Shown here: piece after piece, positions 1-9,979 of the stretch
How the letters are laid out: each line of letters opens with the position of its first letter
Numbering within the stretch: the stretch's first letter is position 1
Source of the DNA: Mesodorylaimus sp. YZB2_4
Lineage: Eukaryota > Nematoda > Enoplea > Dorylaimida > Dorylaimidae
Reading direction: 5' to 3'
Length of the DNA stretch: 64,000 nucleotides
NCBI GenBank assembly: GCA_030248295.1
Contig: JASANH010000834.1
Coordinates: 1 to 64,000, forward strand
Translations under genes and position numbers: made by a program
Notes under the pieces: model-generated
What the model was told of the DNA's origin: nothing
The model's database searches: none
What the model saw: the letters and a program-made list of their open reading frames with translations, nothing else

Positions 1-60
1 GGTTGTCGCAGCATGAAAGTTACACATTAGCCCGCCCGCAAAAAATTTATCAGAAATCCA

Positions 61-816
61 GTGCTAAGTTGTGAAATGGATGCACTGTGGGAAATGGACT
101 TGGTGGATCTATCGAAATTCAAAAAGCGTAATGATGGATACGCCTACCTACTTCAGATTATTGATGTGGGATCCCGTTATGGATATAGTGTGCCCTTACG
201 TACGGAGAGGCCTGCAAAGGTCGCTAAAGCATTTGAGAAACTTCTCAAATCAACAGCACGTAAACCGGCTGTGTGCACGTTCGATGCGGGCAAATAATTC
301 ACTGGGGCTCATTTTGATAACATGCTGAAGAAGCACAAAATCTTTGCTTACGGGTCTAGGAGTGATATGAAATGCTCAATAGTAGAACGCTAGAATCGAA
401 CTTTAAGAACAAGAATGTGGAAATATTTTACGCACAAGAATACTCGCAAGTGGGTAGATGTGCCACAAAAGTTAGTGAATGCCTACAATTATTCAAAGCA
501 TTGGAATAAGCAAAAACAAGGAGATATTCAAAAAAGGTTTTGAGTAAAATTGGACCAGGGGGTTTTCATTATCACGTCACGGAAAGCCATTCCAGGGCCT
601 GTACACAAACTTCAAGACATGAATAGCGAGCCAGTAGAAGGCATATTTTATGAGGCCCAAATTCAAAAAGTCGCAGAGCCGCAAACTTATAAGATAGAAA
701 AAATCTTGCGTTGCAGACAGGTAGGTGGAGGAAAGAGGCAAGCATTAGTTTGCTTTCTCGGGTATGGTCCTGAGTTTGATCAATGGATAAACAAGGAGAA
801 CATAACAAAATTGTGA
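61..816 (+). pseudogene. Decayed Polinton/Maverick-type integrase
   Basis: A single reading frame runs through this interval but is cut by three in-frame stops (295-297, 391-393, 541-543), so the gene is dead. The visible parts look like the DDE integrase of Polinton/Maverick-type elements and their animal-virus relatives. The first catalytic Asp lies in a WEMDLVDL stretch, the second in FDAGK just before the first stop, and the Glu in SIVER just before the second. The last 40 residues before 816 resemble a chromodomain-like tail (ILRCRQV...FDQWI). The integrase would join element ends to host DNA. The 5' end is close to the window edge, so the N-terminal zinc-binding part may lie outside. 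The family call is from recalled motif resemblance; another integrase-bearing DNA element is possible. Confidence 0.6.
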
Positions 817-1195
817 GCAGTATCTCGTATAAAAAGCCCTGGATTGATGGATGTCTCTCAGTCGAAAATAATGGGGGACCCACGACTGGGTAAGGATGTT
901 TCTGGGGCCAATTACGAAGGCAGTTATAATCGCACTGAAAGTGAAGATCGTGGTACGAATTTGGGAAACAGTGTATACTGGAAAATTTGGAGAAGTCGAG
1001 TCCCAAAGCAAGAAATCGTGTACTTTTGCCAGATTACTCTCGTCTACATTGTTATCCTTGCTAGTATTGATAATTTGACGTTGCAGAAAGACGAGGGGAA
1101 AGTTTGGATAGCGCTTTTGAGTGCTTGTCTGGGATACATTTTGCCGAGTCCAACATTGAAACACTTACCAAATGTTCATCAGGAAAATGACAAGT

Positions 1196-1510
1196 GAAGA
1201 TTTTTACCTCACACTCCCCAGCAATATTACTCGGGATGCTAGCGCATCAGCATTCCGAGTTCCTTTACCAAGGATGGTTAGACTGAGATTGGGAAGTTCC
1301 GCTAGTCGAATTAATATATCCATATTCCTGGTATGATATAGACGTGCCTGAAGGACGTGTTTACTTGAGTTTAGAAACCACAACGGAATTCATTACAGTG
1401 CTGGTAGGTAAGCTGAAAAATGGTCACTACAGTTCCATCGACGACTTATTACTAGCGCTGTCTGAAAGCCTGTCTGAAGAATATAAGGATTATGTGATTT
1501 ACCACCACCG
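1196..1510 (+). pseudogene. Broken Polinton-associated protein fragment
   Basis: The stretch starts with the residues EDFYLTLPSN, a start I associate with a structural-type gene carried next to integrase in nematode Polinton-like elements. The first frame ends at a TGA (1334-1336). A second frame, shifted by one base near 1290, continues from there to about 1510 (it contains VPEGRVYLSLETTTEF). The gene is therefore frameshifted, and it stops resembling anything where the GC-rich retroelement begins. It lies 380 bases downstream of the dead integrase on the same strand, consistent with one decayed element. The ORF between them (844-1197) is unrecognised. The assignment is an inference from limited similarity. 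Confidence 0.4.
1229..1260. repeat. Short hairpin inside Polinton-like fragment
   Basis: Two 12-base arms (1229-1240 and 1249-1260) pair at 11 of 12 positions around an 8-base loop. It lies within the degenerate coding stretch and may be chance. Confidence 0.3.
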
Positions 1511-1531
1511 GATGAGTGGTGGCGGGAGGCA

Positions 1532-4168
1532 GTGGCTGATGGCGCGGCGTCGGGGTCAGCAATTTCGGTCAGAGTGGCAACGGCCAGGGTGGCGGACCCG
1601 CCGTTGATCGATTTGGGAGCGGAGACGGGACAAGGCGGCGCACGGACGGCGGGCGGACGAGGTGGCGGAGGATTGGCGAACGGGCCCACGGCAGGAGGGG
1701 GCACGGCACCTCAGAATGGCGAGTCTCCTCGACCCCAGAGTTTAGGGAACCCACGGGGGACGGGTAGCACTCGGAGGGTCACCTTCGGTCAGCAGCAGGA
1801 AAGACAAAACGACGATGACGAGGACGTTCCCGTCGAGTATCGGAACTTGGCCAAGCGGCAGCTGTGCGAAGAGATAGCGGCCTATTAGTATCAAGCGGAC
1901 TTGGCCCAGACGGCGATGCAGAAACAAGCGGCCAGTGCGCCAGCGCCAGGGGCGCCCGAACGGACGAGAGATTCCGCGGAATTGGCCAACGCGTTGGCCA
2001 GTGTCATGGCCCCGGTCGCAGCGCAGTTGGCCCAGCTCGCGCCAGAAATCAAGCAGTTGGCCACGCAAGTGAAGTCGTTGGCATCACCGCCTGGCAGTAA
2101 GGAGCCCACGGATCAGGCAGGTGAGCGTGATACGGAGTCGGTTGCAGGTGAGGATTTGGTCGATTACGAGCGTCGGCAAGTGCTGAATGCAAAGGCGCCA
2201 CCACCAGGTAAGCTAGCGGGTGTCCCGCCGCTCAACTGGAAGGGATCGTGCGTGCAGCTGGCTTTGGCCAAGGGCAAGGCGCCCCAGTTGAACATCAAGC
2301 CCTACTCGGCCGATGCGGACGCCCCCCCGTTAGACGAGTGGTTGAAGAATTTTCATACGAGGATGCGCAAGATGCAAGCGGCGACCGACTTGGAGTTGCT
2401 CACGGTGTTGCCCTTCTACCTGGAGGGAACGGCTAGTCAGTGGTTCGATCAATACGAAACCGCGCACCCGGATCCGTCGGCCATGACCTGGACGAAAGTG
2501 GTGGATGACATGTGCGCCCACTTTCAAACGCGTAATAAATCGTATCTGTATGCGGCGTTCCGGCAAACGAAGCCGTTTCCAGGTGAGAATTTGAGGTGTT
2601 ATGCTAACAGGTTGGAGCGCGCTGCCATGAAAGCAATGCCTGACTATAAGCCGCAGGATCGCGAGTGGCAACTGGTGGACACGTTTCGAACACACGTGCC
2701 AGCCGCTCTGCAGGAGGCGTTGAAGGTTCGCTTCACGGATCATGGAAACCCGGTCGTTTTCGAGCAAATCAAGACGTACGCAGCGAATTGGGAGCTGGAT
2801 GTGTCATCGAAGGCCACGAGATCTGCGACAACGGCGAAGCCAGTGGCCGTCGCGGCTGCGGTCGCAGTCGATGAAGGTGAGGTATCGGGTATGGATCATA
2901 ATGCAGACATTCACGCTGTTTTAGGAAGAGCGCCAACGCACCCGGCTCACTATGGATATCAAGGGACACCCATGTCGGTCCCACCAGCGACGCAGAACCC
3001 TGTACTGCTGCAGACGAGTGGCACCCAGTTCCAGGGCAACCGTGGGGGAGGACACTCGGGCGGTGATCAAGGTATGGGTCGTGGGCAAGATCGGCAATAT
3101 GGTTCGCAAGAAAATTTTCATCAACGGGCGCCAGGGCGCGACGAGCGGCAATACGGCGAACAGCGGCGCTTGCAGGACGATGGACAGTATGGGTCGACGA
3201 GGCCTAGGAGGCCCCCACCAACAGGCATTGGGATACGGATCTACACGTGCCCAACTACGGGATTCACATATGATTCTGCGGTGCAACCACGGCCGCATAT
3301 CGACTCAGCCAATATTACTTGTAACGAATGCCGGCAATTAGGCCATATAGCGGCACTGTGCCCCGACCGGCCACCCTGCGACGTGATGGGGTGCAAGCGG
3401 GCCCCTGGCCATGGAAATCTGCGGTGCCCGCTGTTGTACCTGAACGACTTGATCGACGCGGGCAATGGTTGTCATTCGCAGCAGACATGGACAGCAGGAC
3501 AGCAGACTCAGGAGCCTCAACAACCCACGCCAGCGACGTACTACGCAGATCGACAGCCAGCGAGTGCGATCATTCGGCAAGTGACTGTGGATCGGGTGTC
3601 GACACCTCCAGTGGACAAGATAGCACAAAATCGAGTGGAGATGGATCAGTTAAAGTTGGTCCCATTGGAGCGGCATGCGTCACCAGAAGTAATCATTGGT
3701 GTGGATGGTCGGCGGGTGCAAGTGATCTTGGATTCGGGGGCGACAGTGTCGTTGGTATCGAGCAGCTTGCTCAAGCAGCTGCACCCCGATTGGACGGAGG
3801 AATCGTGCAAATCATGCCCAGTGAAAGTGCGGACAGTGGACAACCCGAGCCCGAGGATTCTGGGCACAGTGGATTTGGTACTGGCCTTTGGTAAGTACTC
3901 AGTACTACACGAGATTATCGTTTTAAAGGACCCGGACGGTTTATTGACCATGCTAGTGGGGCAAGACCTGCTCCATGCGTACGAGGCCACGATATGCGCA
4001 AAGGAAAAGAAGGTCACATTCCGATTTGGCGAGACGCCTAATGTGGAAATCCCGTACGTGAATTATGGTCCAGGGGACGATGGTAAAGAAGTGATGGGCA
4101 TCAATATGGACGCATATGCTGTGGGGGTGTTTTCCAGCCAGTGCGACAAACGGGAGTGTCAATGGTGA
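1532..4168 (+). pseudogene. Retroelement gag-protease polyprotein, one in-frame stop
   Basis: One long frame encodes a retroelement Gag followed by an aspartic protease. It is interrupted by a single TAG at 1886-1888; the open part from 1901 is 755 codons. The order is a low-complexity Gly/Ala/Pro-rich start, a coiled Ala/Gln stretch, a retrotransposon-gag core (about 2300-2800, including LPFYLEGTASQWF), a Gln/Gly/Arg-rich region, a CX2CX4HX4C zinc knuckle (CNECRQLGHIAALC, about 3320), a second Cys/His knuckle-like motif, and a retropepsin with the DSGAT active site near 3733. Gag would form the particle and the protease would mature it. The frame is visibly richer in GC than its flanks, suggesting a recent or foreign origin. 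No ATG lies in frame at the 5' end of the block, so the true start is uncertain. No reverse transcriptase motif is seen downstream. Confidence 0.75.
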
Positions 4169-5148
4169 CAGGCGTGATGGCGAGTCTAGGAGTGGCGGTA
4201 ACCAGGCCCGTGGTTGGAGGTGCAGATGGACAATTGAAAAACTTTGGAACTGAATTAGCGCCTGGCGAGGAGCCTGCGGCAGCGAGTGCAGATCAAGCTC
4301 AGGGAGCGATGGCGAAAATGGTAGGGCCAGGGGCCTCGATGGATACTCTGAAAACAGAGCTGGATGGTACGAGTGCTCTGATGGTCGTCGAAGCGTCCCC
4401 AGTCGAGCAGAGTGGTGAAGTGTTCCATATCTTGCCGCCCTACTTGGCATATGGAACTGGCTGTTATGGTCGCACTGTCCCACGATCGGGACTGGCGGTT
4501 CAGCACATAATATCAGTTGGACCAGGGGTGACTGACCCAGATTATCGAAGTGACCTGACTTTGGAGCGGCGTATGGTACCTAAAGCTAGCCATATGGTCT
4601 CCATGGCGAGAGGACAGAACGGATTCGGTCCGAATGGGGTGTTTCAGGTGGAGGCCACTCTTTTGGAAACATACGTGCCACCCCTGTCGCAAAATGGCGA
4701 GGTAGTCTCAGTTTTGGCGGTAGAAGCCTCGGCGGCGACAGCAATTGTACAAGCATTGTTTGGGGATACCAAAGAGTCGTTTTCACGGAATGGATTGGCG
4801 GCGCCCAACGGCATCCGCATTCGGCTACAGCATCGACAATTTGATTTGGCACCCTTACCTCAGATGGTCAATTGGGGTATGGACATGGCGGTGATGACTA
4901 GCGAGCAGGGCTGCGAGTCATTGAAGGAGGCGCAGTGTGCTCAACAATTGTTGAAGGATGATATCGCTATGTTAGAAGGAAATTCGCCGTTTCTTATACT
5001 GGTAGGTCAGACGACACGCTTCCTCGAGAAGTGCTGCTGTAATCACTTCGAAACGGCTTCCAAGAGCGTGCAGCAAGCGAATGCGAAAGATGACAGAGTC
5101 GGCTCGAGATCAAACCCGACTGGGAATCGTTGTCCCCGTCGACATTGA
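4141..5148 (+). CDS. Retroelement ORF overlapping gag-pro, unknown product
   Basis: A 335-codon frame overlaps the end of the gag-protease frame by 28 bases in another frame, as retroelement pol genes often do. I nevertheless see no reverse transcriptase, RNase H or integrase motif (no YxDD box). The product is moderately Gly/Ala/Val-rich with a Cys-rich patch near the end (EKCCCNHF). The last 235 codons lie in a segment that is duplicated just downstream. It may be a remnant of pol read in a degenerate form, a non-autonomous element gene, or not translated. Confidence 0.4.
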   Translation: MRQTGVSMVTGVMASLGVAVTRPVVGGADGQLKNFGTELAPGEEPAAASADQAQGAMAKMVGPGASMDTLKTELDGTSALMVVEASPVEQSGEVFHILPPYLAYGTGCYGRTVPRSGLAVQHIISVGPGVTDPDYRSDLTLERRMVPKASHMVSMARGQNGFGPNGVFQVEATLLETYVPPLSQNGEVVSVLAVEASAATAIVQALFGDTKESFSRNGLAAPNGIRIRLQHRQFDLAPLPQMVNWGMDMAVMTSEQGCESLKEAQCAQQLLKDDIAMLEGNSPFLILVGQTTRFLEKCCCNHFETASKSVQQANAKDDRVGSRSNPTGNRCPRRH

Positions 5149-5280
5149 TGGACGAAAAGATTTCGCAGGAGTAGCTGGTGAAGCACTGTAATGAAGGCCA
5201 AGGTGGCCCAGATTCTGTGGTGTGGTATAGTTGATGTCTTTTCTTTTTCCTTTGTTTTGGTGTGCTCGGCTGCTTATCTT
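4443..5280 (+). repeat. Tandem duplication, copy 1
   Basis: This segment is repeated almost base for base at 5306-6151. The offset is 863 bases, rising to 872 after a 9-base insertion in copy 2 (near 5448-5456). It carries the 3' part of the 335-codon ORF and its 3' flank, including a T-rich tract. Only scattered substitutions separate the copies. Confidence 0.95.
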
Positions 5281-5305
5281 TTGGGATTGGGTGCCGTGTT
5301 GTGCT

Positions 5306-6151
5306 CTTGGCATATGGAACTGGCTGTTATGGTCGCACTGTCCCACGATCGGGACTGGCGGTTCAGCACATAATATCAGTTGGACCAGGGGTGACTGACC
5401 CAGATTATCGAAGTGACCTGACTTTGGAGCGGCGTATGGTACCTAAAACGCGCCAAGCTAGCCATATGGTCTCCATGGCGAGAGGACAGAACGGATGCGG
5501 TCCGAATGGGGTGTTTCAGGTGGAGGCCACTCTTTTGGAAACATACGTGCCACCCCTGTCGCAAAATGGCGAGGTAGTCTCAGTTTTGGCGGTAGAAGCC
5601 TCGGCGGCGACAGCAATTGTACAAGCATTGTTTGGGGATACCAAAGAGTCGTTTTCACGGAATGGATTGGCGGCGCCCAACGGCATCCGCATTCGGCTGC
5701 AGCATCGACAATTTGATTTGGCACTCTTACCTCAGATGGTCAATTGGGGTATGGACATGGCGGTGATGACTAGCGAGCAGGGCTGCGAGTCATTGAAGGA
5801 GGCGCAGTGTGCCCAACAATTGTTGAAGGATAATATCGCTATGTTAGAAGGAAATTCGCCGTTTCTTATGCTGGTAGGTCAGACGACACGCTTCCTCGAG
5901 AAGTGCTGCTGTAATCACTTCGATACGGCTACCAAGAGCGTGCAGCAAGCGAATGCGAAAGATGACAGAGTCGGCTCGAGATCAAACCCGATTGGGAATC
6001 GTTGTCCCCGTCGACATTGATGGACGACAAGATTTCGCAGGAGTAGCTGGTAAAGCACTGTAATGAAGGCCAAGGTGGCCCAGATTCTGTGGTGTGGTAT
6101 AGTTGATGTCTTTTCTTTTTCCTTTTTTTTGGTGTGCTTGGCTGCTTATCT
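5306..6151 (+). repeat. Tandem duplication, copy 2
   Basis: Second copy of the 4443-5280 segment, separated from it by about 26 unique bases. It carries a 252-codon open frame (5262-6020) colinear with the C-terminal part of the upstream ORF, with a 3-residue insertion and a few substitutions. The frame is still open, so the duplication is recent or the frame is under some constraint. Confidence 0.95.
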
Positions 6152-6591
6152 AATTTGCACTGGTTGGGTCTGTCATATGCTATAAGGTGTATGTGTGCGT
6201 CATTTTTTGAATAGGAGGGGTGGAGGGACGTATGGCGGGGTAGTCAGAAGGCGCATAACAGCGAGCATTTCAGCGACCGAACCAAAGGTTGGATAGGCCA
6301 AGGTGGCCCTCTCTTTAGCTCCATGGGCGTGGTGGAATCAAGAAAGTGGTGTGGTGGATTCTGTGTCTTCGTCGAAAAGCCTGGCTTCTCACTGGCTGGT
6401 GGCGTGCTTTGCGTATGGGAGACGATGGCTGAGGCCTCGCTATCGCGCTCGGTTTGGTACGATTAGCCCGACATTTCCGCTGGCAGAAGAAGGCATACGT
6501 GTTCGTCCGCGTCCGAGTGTGCAATATGGTTGAGGGGTTCACGGCGCAGGAATGGGAAGGGACGAGTGCCTGGGGTCCCGCCTGCTGCTAA

Positions 6592-6993
6592 ATGGAAGAG
6601 GGCTTATATGGATTATGGTTGAGGGTACGGAAAATGGATTCAGTGTCGATGCGCGCATCAATGTTTGTCCGTCCTTTTATGGTAGTAATGGATATGGTAA
6701 TTGGATTATTTAACATTCCAACGCTGCTACTGGAGCTGCAGCGCTGGTGGCAGGCGCTGTCAGTCCACCTTTGGTTTGGAGCGGTACTATTTTGGTTGGT
6801 GGAGCGCTTGCGAAGTTATGGCCTCTTGGATGCGAGTGCCAGTCATCGGGCACTTCGCACAATGGATCGTCGTTGCATCGAGAGGAAGGTCCTCCACCCC
6901 TTCAATGTTGGTCCACGACCGACTGATCCGAAGTATGTTTGGAACAGGCGACTTTGGTATGTTATTTTGGGTTGTTGGAAAGGTTTTTGGTAG
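6592..6993 (+). CDS. Hypothetical hydrophobic ORF in retroelement 3' region
   Basis: A 133-codon frame encodes two hydrophobic stretches (around MVVMDMVIGLF and WFGAVLFWLV) and a Trp-rich end. It lies downstream of the gag-protease ORFs on the same strand. It could be an envelope-like or accessory remnant, or a chance frame in element DNA. No family is recognised and no start-site signal supports it. Confidence 0.2.
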   Translation: MEEGLYGLWLRVRKMDSVSMRASMFVRPFMVVMDMVIGLFNIPTLLLELQRWWQALSVHLWFGAVLFWLVERLRSYGLLDASASHRALRTMDRRCIERKVLHPFNVGPRPTDPKYVWNRRLWYVILGCWKGFW

Positions 6994-7054
6994 TTGGGTG
7001 TTGCGTGGGATTATTGGTGTGCTAATTGTGATGTATATGCACCATTGCACTTAG

Positions 7055-7585
7055 TAGGGCAGGGCCCCACGACGGCACAACGAGAGGCAGGGCCTCCGCA
7101 GCGGGCAGTGGAAGCCCGCGAAGGGTGGGCGAGGTAGTGATGTAACGGGTTGGATACGATTGGAATACGGTAACCGCTGTGTAGCGAGGCGCCAATGATG
7201 CTCGGGCCTGATGCTCAGGTACAGTGATGCTTGGTTGCCCTACCTGAAACCCTAGTTTACCCTTGGGATCCATGCTAATGGCCTGAACCTAGAGGTGGGT
7301 TGACCTCCAAGTGCAGCAGGATATGCGCCTGGCCTCTCCTTGGTCCCCAACTGTCTGGGTCGAGGGTGCGGCCTGTCTGTTTCCTGTTATTGTGCCCCTG
7401 CCAGTGTCTCGTTGTCCTCGTTGATGTGTGGCTGCTTTCAGTAAACGCACTTGTGGATATTGGTCTCTTGTTTTGGGTCGGGCCCTAGCCCTTACAACTT
7501 GCTACTCCAGGCTCTTTTTCAGCCTCACGCCATTCCGATATTCCGATTCCACTTTAAAAAAGTTTCAGTTTGGTCAACCTGAAAG
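7055..7585. other. No gene seen
   Basis: Probably the 3' end of the retroelement. It is GC-rich in the first 200 bases, like the element. I found no long terminal repeat pair against 1200-1530. Confidence 0.4.
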
Positions 7586-7638
7586 CCCCCCCCCTTCCCC
7601 CCCCCGCACTTAGCTCAGCCCCCCCACCCCCCCCCCCG
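7586..7638. repeat. Poly-C tracts
   Basis: Four runs of 7-11 C separated by short spacers. Such runs often mark the edge of an insertion or an assembly-difficult site. Confidence 0.9.
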
Positions 7639-7680
7639 GCACAAGTTGCTGCTTCAAATCCCCTGCTTCTGTTGACCGTG

Positions 7681-7765
7681 GCCGTGGCCTAGACGGGGTT
7701 AAGGCGTCTGCCTCTCACGATGGGCGCGCACTGACAGGGGAGAGTTCGACTCCCGCCTCCGTATG
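7681..7765 (+). repeat. tRNA-like sequence (SINE head or tRNA pseudogene)
   Basis: An A-box-like TGGCCTAGACGG (7685-7696) is followed 46 bases later by a B-box-like AGTTCGACTCC inside a perfect 5-bp T-stem (GGGAG/CTCCC). A D-stem GCCT/AGGC also forms. The 5' bases do not pair with the 3' acceptor side (GCCTCCG), and the anticodon arm pairs badly, so this is not an intact tRNA gene. A tRNA-derived SINE head is most likely. Confidence 0.5.
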
Positions 7766-8680
7766 AAATGATTGTCAAATATGAGTTCCCTAGCCCTCGA
7801 GTGCGCTGTATAGTGCTTGGCCATGGATAAAGTATGACAAGACATGTTGAGTTTGTATTCTTCTGTTCGGCCGCTGTGTACAGAGTGTTTTGCGGGACCA
7901 AACCGCATCAGTCTCAGCTTTATATTATCAGGGGTTACTAAAACGGAATTAAAGTTTCTGTTTCTATCCCATAAAGTTGCAGTCTTAGTCATCATGGCAC
8001 TCTGTTTTGAAAACCGCAACACATTCGCTATCGATATCGCCATGCTGGAATTTGTGTGCAATGCATTGCCTGTGAAGGTAAGATGCACTCGGCTTTCAGT
8101 GTCCCGCCAGCACAGAAATCAGTGCATAACGGATGTCACAGTCCTCGTTCCAAATTGGATACAAGTGTGTGTCTAGTAAATGTCTGTGAATAAACAACTG
8201 TTATACTCTTGTCCATTATAGATCAGCCTCATCACCGATTTATACGCATCAAAGATTTGTTCTTTATCTACCTACTGGTATGTGATACTTGGGGTGGGCT
8301 ACCTGGTACAGAGCTTGACAAACCCGAAAGTATTCGATTTTTTAATAAGCTAATCAGCCGATCCAATTAACGATGGCCTCGCCCCCTGCAATGGGCATCC
8401 AGAATGGGGACGGAGGGTATGTGTTCCCACCAAGCAATGTTATCTACCTGTTCATGAATAATTCATACTGATTGTGAGATCATTTGGAATCTGATACGAT
8501 CTCTGTAGACCACATTTCTTGCTCGGCGCTTTTCCGCAAGGGGAGTTGTCATCAACCGAGCCTAACGGACTGCCGTTAACGCCTCCTCGTGTACTATGTA
8601 TCATATAGAGCGCATTCACGGGTGCACATGGGCAAATACTCTGCAAACGGCCCCTCCGACCAACCACTGACTACTAAAGT

Positions 8681-9979
8681 ATGTCTAATCATACTTGTAC
8701 AAATATTTCTGCGTACTTCGATCAAGAACTTTACGAGAGCTGGCAAAATTATTCGTTCTTTCATAATTCTACTGATAACCTGCTGGCTTACATTTGCGCT
8801 TTTCAGAAGCACAAGGAGATTACTGCAATTATTCGTTTCGCTTCTGGGTGCATGGACATAGCCAGCGCGTGCATAGGATTTGTGAGTGTCGCCCTGACAT
8901 TATTCACTTTGTACAACAGTCAGAAACTTTCGCAAAATGTTTTTACGTATTTCAGATTTATACAGATTCTAGAAATGATTCAAATGTTTGGCATTTTGTG
9001 TGTTGGAGTGCATGCAGTATTTTTTTCAACCCTTTCTCAATCGAAGACTTAGGTTTCATTTCGTACCATCGTACTCAGCATCAGCAATCTTGTATGTGTT
9101 ATTGTCGATCTTATAACTGCACATTTGTCCCTTGAAAGAGCTGTGGCCTGCCTGGTCCCTTCGAAATTCCAATTTTTCGATCAGCGAAAAGTGATTTATT
9201 GCGTCTGCGCAGGCTCTTTGTCCTTTGCCCTAATCTTTGATGGCGCAGCACCTTTAATAAATTTAGTGATTGGAAGCAACGGTACCCTGATTACGGGTGG
9301 TTATATTATCCTTGCTACAATGAGCGAAATCGCTGGTTATATTGTATCCTTCTACGTTGCTTTAAGCTGCGCCTTGGCCGTGGTTGGTTTACTGAAGGCG
9401 CTGAAAGTCAAGTAAGTGACGAGCGGGGACCTCAATGTACTGTAGGGGCCTTGGCCACCTTTAAAAAGAAGTCTACGACAGCACCCTGCCTGCAACTGGC
9501 TATCTGTGCAGCTCTTTAGCTTTGGAATATGATTGTATCTGTTTCAGGAGGACGTTGCTGCAGTCTCACTGTGCCCCGTCCACAAGAGGTGCCTACCGCC
9601 ACTTTGAGCAGCGCTCTAGTATGGACGCTCTGAGGGCTGACAAGCTGCGCTTGAGTCTACAACTTTGCTACCTGACAATCACCCAGTCCGTGCCCACCGT
9701 CCTTAACAATGCCGTCTACGCTGTCTATATCGTCAACTACGAATCACCAACTGCAACTGGTTCAGCAGCGTTTTCTTCTGAGTTGAGTTTTGATGAAATT
9801 ATGAAAAATATATCTTTTAATATCGAAAGGGAGTACTTAAATTTCTTCTCAATTTAACAAGCGACCTAGCGCATTGTTTTCACTTTTATCTGTACATGAT
9901 TTTTAGTGTGCGATTCCGCCAGGGGTTTCTTGAAAAGATTAAAAGACTTCGTGCTAGAGTTGGGCCACAAAATGCGTGA
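8681..9979 (+). pseudogene. Seven-helix receptor paralogue A, inactivated
   Basis: Two exons (8681-9411 and 9548-9979) match the intact receptor genes at 11760 and 15047; exon 1 is 731 bases in all three. The N-terminus has NxS/T sites (NHT, NIS, NYS, NST), then hydrophobic helices, an LSLERAVACLVP motif at the end of helix 3 where rhodopsin-type receptors carry D/ERY, and helices 6-7 in exon 2. Two lesions break it. A TAG at 9050-9052 replaces the Trp codon seen in paralogue B. One base is lost from a T run near 9842-9850, so the frame ends at a TAA before helix 7, although the remaining bases stay alignable to a TGA at 9977-9979. Splice sites (AA/GTAAGT, TTTCAG/G) are still good, so decay looks recent. 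Paralogues would be chemosensory or peptide receptors at the cell surface. Confidence 0.8.

Noticed and set aside
572-1006. 144-codon minus-strand frame opposite the Polinton-like fragment
   Set aside because: Shadow of the plus-strand pseudogene; no domain or signal.
1229-1260. Hairpin as a transcription terminator
   Set aside because: It falls inside a eukaryotic virus-like coding remnant; pairing is likely chance.
1742-2068. Minus-strand and alternate plus-strand frames across the gag-protease block (1393-4483)
   Set aside because: GC-rich coding sequence opens spurious frames; compositions mirror the real frame.
7681-7765. Functional tRNA gene
   Set aside because: Acceptor stem does not pair and the anticodon arm is poor; only the internal promoter boxes and T-arm are convincing.
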